DNA of 64,000 nucleotides from Acinetobacter sp. (GTDB lineage Bacteria; Pseudomonadota; Gammaproteobacteria; Pseudomonadales; Moraxellaceae): the NCBI GenBank assembly GCA_031277915.1, contig JAITLL010000012.1, positions 1 through 64,000 of the forward strand, read 5' to 3'. Positions within the stretch are counted from its first letter, which is position 1; each line of letters begins with the position of its first letter. The notes under the pieces are model-generated. The model worked only from the letters and a program-made list of their open reading frames with translations. It did not search any database and had not been told where the DNA came from. Shown here one piece after another: positions 1 through 6,730 of this stretch. Both the position numbers and the translations under genes were made by a program.

Positions 1-753
1 GCACTTGTATCTTACGTCATGGCGGGTGATCCACAGCCACAAGTAACGGTACCGTTACTTCATAAAATGGTTGAGGCAGGAGTAGACGTCATTGAGCTTG
101 GTTTACCATTTTCAGATCCGATGGCTGATGGTCCGGTAATTGCACTTGCTGCTGAACGCGCACTTGCAGCAGGGACTAACACCTTGGATGCACTTAACAT
201 GGTAAAAGAATTTCGTGAACGGGATCAGGAGACACCTGTCGTTTTGATGGGATATCTCAATCCTGTTGAAGTAATTGGTTATGAAAAATTTGTTTCTTAT
301 GCGAAACAATGTGGTGTAGATGGCTTATTACTTGTGGATTTACCACCAGAAGAGTCAAAAGAATTTGGTGCAATCTTAAAACAGCATGATATGGACCAAA
401 TTTTCTTACTTGCACCAACTTCAACTGACCAACGTATTCAACACGTAGCGAATCAGGCAAGTGGGTTTATCTACTATGTTTCACTTAAGGGCGTAACAGG
501 TGCAGCGACTTTAGATACTTCTGAAGCTGCTGCGCGTATTGAGAAAATTAAAAGTGTAACGAACGTTCCTGTTGGCGTTGGTTTTGGTATCAGTGATGCT
601 GCTTCAGCGAAAGCGATGGGTAGCGTTGCCGATGCTGTGATTGTAGGTAGTGCTTTCGTTAAATCTTTTGCAACGTTGACAGCTGAAGAAGCTGTTGAAC
701 AGACGGTGAATAAAGTCAAGGAGCTTCGAGCAGCGCTCGATGAGTTAGTATGA
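1..753 (+). CDS. trpA: Tryptophan synthase alpha subunit, 5' end cut off by the window
   Basis: TrpA cleaves indole-3-glycerol phosphate to indole and glyceraldehyde 3-phosphate and passes indole to TrpB in the cytoplasmic alpha2beta2 complex. The frame is open from base 1, giving 250 visible residues against about 267 in the family, so roughly the first 17 are missing. The start region of the catalytic face is seen: the segment IELGLPFSDPMADGP carries the conserved Glu and Asp of the active site, and VGFGIS near the C-terminus is the phosphate-binding loop. The ATG at base 19 is internal, not the start. The stop codon overlaps the accD start as ATGA, which suggests translational coupling. 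Confidence 0.96.
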   Translation, partial: ALVSYVMAGDPQPQVTVPLLHKMVEAGVDVIELGLPFSDPMADGPVIALAAERALAAGTNTLDALNMVKEFRERDQETPVVLMGYLNPVEVIGYEKFVSYAKQCGVDGLLLVDLPPEESKEFGAILKQHDMDQIFLLAPTSTDQRIQHVANQASGFIYYVSLKGVTGAATLDTSEAAARIEKIKSVTNVPVGVGFGISDAASAKAMGSVADAVIVGSAFVKSFATLTAEEAVEQTVNKVKELRAALDELV

Positions 754-1646
754 ATCAAGAAGTGAAATCAGGGAAAGTTCTTAGCCCTTCGACACCATGG
801 ACACAGCGTCCAGTTCCAGGTATTGAAGTTGCAGATGAGCAACAGACTCTCAAAGCAACATTTACCGAGCCGACTATTGAGTGCCCTGAATGTCATGCTT
901 TAGTGACACGTACTGCAATATCTTTCAATGCGTATGTATGTCCACAGTGTGATGAACACTTAAAAATGAAAGCTCGCGATCGCTTAAACTGGTTCTTCGA
1001 CAATGTTGTTACAGAGTTAGGCCAAGAGTTTAGCGCGAAAGATCCACTAAAGTTTGTTGATAGCAAACCGTATCCAGAGCGTATGCGTGAAGCGCAAACA
1101 AAAACTGGTGAAACGGAAGCGCTAATTGCTATGCAAGGTAACTTAAATGGCGTAGACATGATTGCATGTGCTTTTGAGTTTGACTTTATGGGTGGCTCAA
1201 TGGGTACTGTAGTTGGTGACCGTTTCGTTCAGGCTGCCGAGCTTGCGATTGAAAAACGCCAACCATTAATCTGCTTTGCAGCTTCTGGTGGTGCGCGTAT
1301 GCAAGAAGGTATGTTGTCGCTTATGCAAATGGCGCGTACTTCTGCTGCAATTCAAAAATTAAAAGATGCGGGTTTACCTTACATCGTAGTGTTAACACAT
1401 CCAGTGTATGGCGGTGTAACAGCTTCTTTAGCAATGTTAGGTGATATTCATATTGCTGAACCTAAAGCGATGATTGGTTTCGCAGGTAAACGTGTAATTG
1501 AACAAACTGTACGTGAAACATTGGAAGAACCATTCCAACGTGCTGAATATTTGCTTGATCATGGTGTAATCGATCAGATTGTTCATCGTCATGCTTTACG
1601 TGATACTGTATCTCGACTTGTATCGAAATTGATGAACTTACCTTGA
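750..1646 (+). CDS. accD: Acetyl-CoA carboxylase carboxyltransferase subunit beta
   Basis: AccD with AccA forms the carboxyltransferase that moves the carboxyl group from biotin to acetyl-CoA, making malonyl-CoA for fatty acid synthesis. The protein has 298 residues, the usual size. An N-terminal zinc ribbon is visible (Cys45, Cys48, Cys64, Cys67), followed by the crotonase-fold carboxyltransferase domain with the ASGGARMQEG motif that builds the oxyanion pocket. The ATG overlaps the trpA stop by four bases, and its own stop overlaps the TTG start of folC in the same way. The trpA-accD-folC order is common in gammaproteobacteria. Confidence 0.97.
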   Translation: MNQEVKSGKVLSPSTPWTQRPVPGIEVADEQQTLKATFTEPTIECPECHALVTRTAISFNAYVCPQCDEHLKMKARDRLNWFFDNVVTELGQEFSAKDPLKFVDSKPYPERMREAQTKTGETEALIAMQGNLNGVDMIACAFEFDFMGGSMGTVVGDRFVQAAELAIEKRQPLICFAASGGARMQEGMLSLMQMARTSAAIQKLKDAGLPYIVVLTHPVYGGVTASLAMLGDIHIAEPKAMIGFAGKRVIEQTVRETLEEPFQRAEYLLDHGVIDQIVHRHALRDTVSRLVSKLMNLP

Positions 1647-2929
1647 AACAACAAGCTCCACTTTCAACAGACTCTTTAGATACATGGCTCAATTATTGGA
1701 GCCATGTTCACATTACAGGGATCGATCTTGGTCTGGAACGTGTTATTCCCGTAGCAGAAAAATTAGGCGTGACGAAACCCGCAGCTAAAGTTTTTACTGT
1801 TGCTGGAACAAACGGGAAAGGTTCAACTACAACAACACTTGCGTCTATATTAAATGCGCAAGGGTATAAAGTTGGGTTGTACCAATCACCGCATATCTAT
1901 CGTTTTAACGAGCGAGTCAAGTTGGGTGGAGTTGAAGTTGATGATCAAAGCCTGATTGATGCTTTTGTGCAAGTTGATCAGGCTCGTCGTGATTGCGATT
2001 TAAGCTTATCGTTTTTTGAAGCAACCACTCTGGCTGCTTTTGTCATTTTTAAGCAGCAACAATGTGATGTGTGGGTACTTGAAGTAGGGTTGGGTGGACG
2101 TCTTGATGTCGTCAATGTCATTGACCCTGATATCGCCGTAATCACAAATATTGGTCTAGATCATATAGACTGGTTAGGTGATACTATCGAGAAAATTGCT
2201 TTTGAAAAAGCAGGGATTATTCGTCCTCATATTCCTGTAATTTTTGCTGGTGAGCAATCTTTACCTCAAGCCATTCAAGATAAAGCAAATAGCTCAGAAG
2301 CAACGTTGTACGTAATTAATAAAGACTATTTTTATAAAATTGCCGATGATGGACAATACTGGTATTTTGCAAGTGAAGGAACCACTTTAAAATTACCACT
2401 AGGGTCACTTGCAATTGAAAATATTGCATGTGCGGTTGCAGCTGTATTAAATAGCGGACTTGAAATATCGCAACGCGCGCTAGAGCAGGGCATTGAAAAT
2501 GCACGTTTGGCAGGGCGTTTTGAAATATGCCAATTCAATGGAAAAACCATAATATTTGATGCCGGGCATAATCCTCATGGTGTTGAATTTTTGTTAAAGC
2601 AATTGCGAAATTTCTTAGAATACAATAAACAGTACACAGAAGTTGTTGCAGTATTTTCGATGCTGGCAGATAAAGATATAAAATCAGTAGTGGATTTATT
2701 GAAAACTACTGTTTTACATTGGAAAATTGCTGAGTTGAATGTACCGCGTGCTGCTCCGATTCAGCAATTGAATGATGCCTTACAAGGCCAGACAGTACAA
2801 CAATTTGGCAATATCAAAGAGGCTTTTAAATCAGCGCTTGAGCAAACAAATAACAATCAGCTGATTTTGGCCTGTGGTTCGTTTCATACTTTAGAAGCGA
2901 TTTGGGAGTATTTGGAAGAATGTCAATGA
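1643..2929 (+). CDS. folC: Bifunctional folylpolyglutamate synthase/dihydrofolate synthase
   Basis: FolC joins glutamate to dihydropteroate and later extends the gamma-glutamyl tail of folates, using ATP. The 428 residues match the Mur ligase-like family: P-loop GTNGKGS at residues 55-61, the ITNIGLDHIDWLG segment, and a C-terminal domain beginning near IIFDAGHNPHG. The start is a TTG that overlaps the accD stop (TTGA, 1643-1646). It is the only start that keeps the coupling seen in the rest of the operon and fits the family N-terminus. The stop overlaps the next gene as ATGA. Confidence 0.96.
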   Translation: MKQQAPLSTDSLDTWLNYWSHVHITGIDLGLERVIPVAEKLGVTKPAAKVFTVAGTNGKGSTTTTLASILNAQGYKVGLYQSPHIYRFNERVKLGGVEVDDQSLIDAFVQVDQARRDCDLSLSFFEATTLAAFVIFKQQQCDVWVLEVGLGGRLDVVNVIDPDIAVITNIGLDHIDWLGDTIEKIAFEKAGIIRPHIPVIFAGEQSLPQAIQDKANSSEATLYVINKDYFYKIADDGQYWYFASEGTTLKLPLGSLAIENIACAVAAVLNSGLEISQRALEQGIENARLAGRFEICQFNGKTIIFDAGHNPHGVEFLLKQLRNFLEYNKQYTEVVAVFSMLADKDIKSVVDLLKTTVLHWKIAELNVPRAAPIQQLNDALQGQTVQQFGNIKEAFKSALEQTNNNQLILACGSFHTLEAIWEYLEECQ

Positions 2930-3966
2930 ATAACAAACAACGCTGGATGGGTGGCGTTGTTTTATTAGGTGGTGGTGTTTTATTGGCAGCATTACTTCTA
3001 AAAGGAAATGAAGAAATAAAACATGTGGGTGCTCAACCCCAAACTTCAACATCACCGAAACTACACGCCAAACCGAAACAATCAGCTCAAGAAGGGCAGA
3101 TGGTACAGCTACAGCCACTTGCAGTGGATGTTGAAACAGAAAAACGTCTTCTTGAAGAGCAGCGCCGCTCTCGTGAAAAAGCTGTAGCAGAACAAGAAGC
3201 TCGTGCTGCCCAATTCTTGGCAATGCAACAACAGGCCGAAGCGGATGCTGCTCGTAAAGCTGCTGCTGAATATGCAGCCATTAATGCTCGCCGAGCTGCA
3301 GCACAAGAAAGCTCAGATAATATTCCTCCTGAAGTTGCTGGGGAGGGTAAGGCCAAGGCTCAGCAAAATGATACAAAAAAGACAGTAGATACAGCTAAAG
3401 CAGATGCTGATAAAAAAGTGGCAGAAGTAAAGAAGCAAGCTGAAGCCGACAAAAAAGCGGCTGAGGCAAAGCGCCAAGCAGAAGCTGATAAAAAGGCGGC
3501 TGAGGCAAAACGTCAGGCTGAGGCAGATAAAAAAGCAGAAGCTAAACGTCAGGCTGAGGCGGATAAAAAAGCAGAAGCTAAACATCAAGCTGAGGCAGAA
3601 AAGAAAGCTGAAGCTAAGAAACATGCAGAAGCAGAAAAGAAAGCAGAAGCTAAGCATAAAGCTGAGACTGAGAAAAAAGCCGAAGCTGAGAAAGCGCGTG
3701 ATTTGCTTGAAAATGGCGATAAAAAATGGATGGTACAAGTTGCATTGGCTGCTAATCAGGCAAATGCTGACTCTGTTGTCTCTAAGCTACGTGCTAAAGG
3801 CTATAAGGTTACGACAAGCCCAACCAGTAAAGGTATTCGTATTATGGTTGGACCATCGAAAGACCGTGATACTGCAGATGCAGCTCGTAAGAAAATTACC
3901 TCTGACTCCAGCTTAAATATGAAGTCAGCTTGGGTAATCGATTGGGTACCACTAGATCAGCGTTAG
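2926..3966 (+). CDS. SPOR-domain cell envelope protein with long Lys/Ala/Glu repeat stalk
   Basis: This is a DedD-like inner-membrane protein that probably binds denuded septal peptidoglycan. Reading from the ATG at 2926 (346 residues, ATGA overlap with folC, GGAAG six bases upstream), there is a short cytoplasmic start, one membrane segment at about residues 8-25, a charged stretch and a repetitive coiled-coil stalk coded by about 3400-3700. A C-terminal SPOR domain follows (about residues 262-335, beginning WMVQVALAANQANADSVV). An alternative ATG lies at 2920. The stalk resembles TolA in composition but the SPOR domain separates it from TolA. The gene often sits behind folC; the cvpA and purF genes that often follow are absent here. 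Confidence 0.85.
   Translation: MNNKQRWMGGVVLLGGGVLLAALLLKGNEEIKHVGAQPQTSTSPKLHAKPKQSAQEGQMVQLQPLAVDVETEKRLLEEQRRSREKAVAEQEARAAQFLAMQQQAEADAARKAAAEYAAINARRAAAQESSDNIPPEVAGEGKAKAQQNDTKKTVDTAKADADKKVAEVKKQAEADKKAAEAKRQAEADKKAAEAKRQAEADKKAEAKRQAEADKKAEAKHQAEAEKKAEAKKHAEAEKKAEAKHKAETEKKAEAEKARDLLENGDKKWMVQVALAANQANADSVVSKLRAKGYKVTTSPTSKGIRIMVGPSKDRDTADAARKKITSDSSLNMKSAWVIDWVPLDQR
3400..3700 (+). repeat. In-gene imperfect repeats coding the Ala-Glu-Ala-Lys stalk
   Basis: Within the SPOR-protein gene the DNA repeats units of roughly 30-39 bases coding variants of AEADKKAEAKRQ. At least six successive copies are readable between about 3430 and 3690. Copies differ by synonymous changes and by loss or gain of single Ala codons. 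Such in-frame repeats can change copy number by slippage and give length variants of the stalk. Confidence 0.8.
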
Positions 3967-3992
3967 CCTGATTAAGGTATTCACTCAAAATG

Positions 3993-4571
3993 TTAAGATG
4001 GATTCGACAATTGCTGTTGAATCCATTTTACATTTTCAGGGGTAAATAAATGGTCAATATTTTTCCAAATAATATGATAACCATATCCACCTTCCTTCAT
4101 TTCTTTAACTGCATCATCAATTGTCCAATGTTCAAAAATAATTCGATACATGGCAACACTGGCACCAGTCCGGTCTGAACCATGATAACAATGTAATAAA
4201 ACACGTTGGTTATTTTGCTTGGCAATTTTAATTTGTTGCATGACTTCTAACAGGTCTTGTCGGTTAATCGCCCATGTATTAATAGGTATATGAACAAGAT
4301 TGAAATTTTCATTTTTAAAAACCAAGCTATCTGAATCCTTGGCTCTTAGATTAATAATCGTTCCAATTTGACGATGCTTTAATTCGGGAATCATTGCGAT
4401 ATCAGGTTGCTCACTACGAAAAACATCATTGCTTACTTGATAAAAATTCTGAGCTTGAGAAACTAAAATTCCCCAATCTTTAGGTCTCTGCGCTTGTGAA
4501 ATACTTTCATGTTGCATACAACCTTGTAGGCTTAAACATAGAACAAGTGCAATGAGTGAAATTTTTTTCAT
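3993..4571 (-). CDS. Lipoprotein of the dual-specificity/tyrosine phosphatase family
   Basis: The 192-residue protein starts with a lipoprotein signal peptide with the lipobox LQGC (lipidated Cys18). It carries the cysteine-phosphatase loop HCYHGSDRTG, with catalytic Cys128 and Arg134 (C-x5-R). A general-acid region precedes it. This fold removes phosphate from Tyr, Ser/Thr, inositol or other phospho-compounds; the substrate cannot be read here. The signal sequence places it in the periplasm, anchored in a membrane. The ATG overlaps the stop of the upstream hydrolase gene by four bases, so the two are co-translated. Family call is firm, substrate unknown. Confidence 0.85.
   Translation of the reverse strand: MKKISLIALVLCLSLQGCMQHESISQAQRPKDWGILVSQAQNFYQVSNDVFRSEQPDIAMIPELKHRQIGTIINLRAKDSDSLVFKNENFNLVHIPINTWAINRQDLLEVMQQIKIAKQNNQRVLLHCYHGSDRTGASVAMYRIIFEHWTIDDAVKEMKEGGYGYHIIWKNIDHLFTPENVKWIQQQLSNPS
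3998..4030 (+). terminator. Terminator of the trpA-accD-folC-SPOR operon, inside the convergent gene
   Basis: A 12-base-pair stem (3998-4009 with 4015-4026, one G-T pair) around a five-base loop is followed by TTTACATTTT. It lies 32 bases past the SPOR-protein stop but within the last codons of the convergent phosphatase gene. Confidence 0.6.
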
Positions 4572-5380
4572 GTTTGGTACCGTCTAAGGTCATAGGGATC
4601 ATGGGCACAAATTATTTCAATATTTGGTTCATGTTGAGCCAAATATTGTAGCTTTTTAAGGTTAATAAGACGCTTGTTATTATCCTCTGCAAATGTTTTT
4701 TCTATAAGCTTAAGAGATCTTAATTTATTTGTAGAGTTTAACTCTAGATGTGAGTAATAAGCATCTCCGCAAAACAATAACCACTGATTTTGCTGTTTAA
4801 TAGCAATACCACAATGGCCTGCTGAATGACCTAATAGCGGAATCATTAATATTTCATCTTGGAACAGTGGGAAACCTTTTACTTTTTCAAGGTTGAACCA
4901 TTTTTCACCTTGCTGATATTCAATAAAGTTCCAGTAGCGATGATGATTATATTGATTGGTTCTATAACGAAGCTTTCCTTTAAAGTTTGGTAGTTGTGCA
5001 GCGTTATATTCAGCAGCTAGTACGTGTACTGTGGCATGGGGGAAATCTGAAATGCCACCTGCATGGTCAAAGTCGAGGTGAGTCACAAAGATGTGCTGTA
5101 CATCTTTAGGATGAAATCCAAGTTTTTGAATTTGCTGGATAGCACTGAATTCAAGATTCGATTCAATTTTCCCCAAACGTTTAACTAAAGAGCCAAGGCG
5201 CTGCTGCATATGTAAATAGTCTTGTAAACCAAAGCCTGTATCAATAAGCACAAGTCCTCGATCAGTTTCTACCAAAAGACAATGACATACAATTTCGGCT
5301 TTCAAGCCTTTTTGTCCAAATAAAGGTGCGCAGACAGGACACATACTGCCGCATTTTAAATGATGAATTTTATAAATCAT
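4568..5380 (-). CDS. MBL-fold metallo-hydrolase (lactonase/glyoxalase II-like)
   Basis: The 270-residue protein has the metallo-beta-lactamase fold: an N-terminal beta sheet with LVLIDTGFG (residues 44-51), the metal motif THLDFDHAGG (His101, Asp103, Asp105, His106) and a late GHSAGHCGI metal-ligand loop, with CGDAYYS after it. Position three of the usual HxHxDH motif is Asp, not His, a variant known in part of the family. There is no signal peptide, so it is cytoplasmic. N-terminal cysteines (CGSMCPVC) are unusual and may bind metal. It is the first gene of a two-gene operon with the phosphatase. Substrate unknown; quorum-signal lactone hydrolysis is only one possibility. Confidence 0.8.
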   Translation of the reverse strand: MIYKIHHLKCGSMCPVCAPLFGQKGLKAEIVCHCLLVETDRGLVLIDTGFGLQDYLHMQQRLGSLVKRLGKIESNLEFSAIQQIQKLGFHPKDVQHIFVTHLDFDHAGGISDFPHATVHVLAAEYNAAQLPNFKGKLRYRTNQYNHHRYWNFIEYQQGEKWFNLEKVKGFPLFQDEILMIPLLGHSAGHCGIAIKQQNQWLLFCGDAYYSHLELNSTNKLRSLKLIEKTFAEDNNKRLINLKKLQYLAQHEPNIEIICAHDPYDLRRYQT

Positions 5381-5399
5381 GATTTTTGTTTTTTGAACA

Positions 5400-5414
5400 A
5401 ACTCCTTAGGAGTT
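5400..5414. promoter_or_regulatory. Short inverted repeat upstream of the MBL hydrolase
   Basis: A six-base inverted repeat with a three-base centre (AACTCC-TTA-GGAGTT) starts 20 bases before the hydrolase start. It could be an operator or a small 5' hairpin. There is no further support. Confidence 0.25.
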
Positions 5415-5456
5415 ATAACTGATCTCGGCAGTAAAAACCATGTGTATTCAATACTG

Positions 5457-5485
5457 AAAAAAAAGCCATCTACGGAGATGGCTTT
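5457..5485 (-). terminator. Intrinsic terminator for minus-strand transcription from the peroxiredoxin gene
   Basis: A ten-base-pair stem (5462-5471 with 5476-5485) with an ACGG loop is followed on the minus strand by a run of eight T. It lies about 190 bases past the peroxiredoxin stop, beyond the tandem repeat. Confidence 0.75.
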
Positions 5486-5531
5486 GGAGAGGAAAAATAA
5501 ATGCCTAGGAGCTACGGTTCTTTTGTTATGA

Positions 5532-5661
5532 AATTTTCAAATAGTCGCCTAAGCGGTTTGCTTGTCTTATAGGGAATTTTTCAGGTGTTTTCCTACGCGC
5601 TTTGCTGGTCTTGTAGCCAACTTTTCAAATGTTTGCCTACGCACTGCGTTTGTCTTGCAAG
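5532..5661. repeat. Three imperfect tandem copies of a 42-44 base unit
   Basis: Copies lie at 5532-5573, 5575-5618 and 5619-5661. Each begins AATTTTTCA or close to it, has a central CCTACGCG or CCTAAGCG, and ends TTTGCTTGTCTTATAG or a close variant. A more degraded fourth copy may precede them from about 5500. The array fills the 3' untranslated region between the peroxiredoxin stop and its terminator. Confidence 0.8.
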
Positions 5662-5672
5662 TAATAAAGCCT

Positions 5673-6323
5673 TTAGTCGGCTTTATTGCTTTCAGGTTGT
5701 GGCGTGAGGCGTAAATATGGTTTCACCGCAGTGTAACCTTTCGGGAAGCGTTGTTTAATTTCTTCTTCATCTTTAAGTGATGGCACAATCACAACATCTT
5801 CACCTTGCTTCCAGTTTGCTGGCGTAGCCACTTTATGCTTATCGGTTAATTGGAGGGAGTCAACCACGCGTAAGACTTCGTTAAAGTTACGGCCAGTCGA
5901 TGCTGGGTAGGTAATGATTAAACGAACTTTTTTGTTCGGATCAATAATGACTAAAGAACGAACCGTAAGTGTTTCACTGGCATTTGGATGAATAAAACCA
6001 TAGAGTTCAGATACTTTACGGTCCTTGTCAGCAATAATTGGAAAATTAACCGTAGTATTTTGAGTTTCGTTAATGTCGTTAATCCAGCCTTTATGCGACT
6101 CCACGTCATCTACAGATAGGGCAATCGCTTTTACACTACGTTTTTCAAATTCGTTTTTTAATTTTGCTGTATAACCTAACTCTGTTGTACATACAGGCGT
6201 ATAGTCAGCGGGATGTGAAAATAAAATGCCCCAACTATCGCCTAAAAAATCATAAAAATTAATCGTGCCTTCGCTTGATTCTTGCTGAAAATCAGGGGCA
6301 GTGTCTCCTAATCGTAATGTCAT
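5673..6323 (-). CDS. 1-Cys peroxiredoxin (Prx6 type)
   Basis: The 216-residue protein reduces hydrogen peroxide and organic peroxides in the cytoplasm. The thioredoxin-fold N-terminus contains the peroxidatic motif PADYTPVCTTE, with Cys45 as the catalytic residue and the conserved Pro and Thr around it. No resolving Cys is present in the C-terminal arm, and the long C-terminal domain (to LRLTPQPE) is that of the Prx6 group. It is transcribed alone, divergently from secA across a 407-base gap. An OxyR-type control is plausible but no operator was recognised. Confidence 0.92.
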   Translation of the reverse strand: MTLRLGDTAPDFQQESSEGTINFYDFLGDSWGILFSHPADYTPVCTTELGYTAKLKNEFEKRSVKAIALSVDDVESHKGWINDINETQNTTVNFPIIADKDRKVSELYGFIHPNASETLTVRSLVIIDPNKKVRLIITYPASTGRNFNEVLRVVDSLQLTDKHKVATPANWKQGEDVVIVPSLKDEEEIKQRFPKGYTAVKPYLRLTPQPESNKAD

Positions 6324-6558
6324 GATCTTTCCTCAGTTGCTTAAAATTTGTTATGTGTTGAAATGAATATGACGCAATTTATTTATTATTAAAATTATTG
6401 TTTTTTTATTTTATTATGAATTTTTTGTATAAGTGTAAATATATATGACTAAAACTCACTAATTTAAGAACTGAATCAATGTAACTTTAAGATAAATTTG
6501 CTAAATTAGATTTCTCGGAAGTTGTGTTCAATAGATGAGCGTTAATATTGAGTTTTTA
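6324..6558. promoter_or_regulatory. AT-rich divergent promoter region, peroxiredoxin and secA
   Basis: Very AT-rich DNA without an ORF. A weak candidate secA promoter is TTGTGT (6522-6527) with TAATAT (6543-6548). The 15-base spacing is short, but the implied start near 6555 falls just before the foldable leader. No convincing peroxiredoxin promoter was picked out. Confidence 0.3.
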
Positions 6559-6669
6559 GGTGCCGGACATATTCAACGGCCTTAGAGAAAGGTTGAAACC
6601 GTTTATCTAACTATCAGATTTTTTTTATGGGTTTTGTGCAAAACCCTTGTACTTCAAATTTCTGGCACC
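6559..6669 (+). promoter_or_regulatory. Candidate structured RNA leader upstream of secA
   Basis: Ends 6559-6567 and 6661-6669 can pair over nine positions (one G-U) and enclose about 93 bases. Inside, 6575-6579 pairs with 6599-6603 and 6580-6583 with 6589-6592; a weak hairpin is followed by eight T (6619-6626); and 6629-6635 pairs with 6640-6646 around a GTGC loop. The secA start follows 61 bases later. The nested helices suggest a cis-acting RNA; no known family was recognised. Confidence 0.4.
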
Positions 6670-6730
6670 ATAATAAACGACTGAGAAAAAATTTATTCAT
6701 TTGACCAAGCAAGATTTAGAGAGTTTATCC

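Noticed and set aside
3313-3738. 141-codon minus-strand ORF rich in Phe, Leu, Cys and Ser
   Set aside because: It is the reverse complement of the Lys/Ala/Glu repeats of the SPOR protein gene and matches no family.
5500-5661. Possible CRISPR array
   Set aside because: Units are tandem with no spacers between them, and no cas genes are near.
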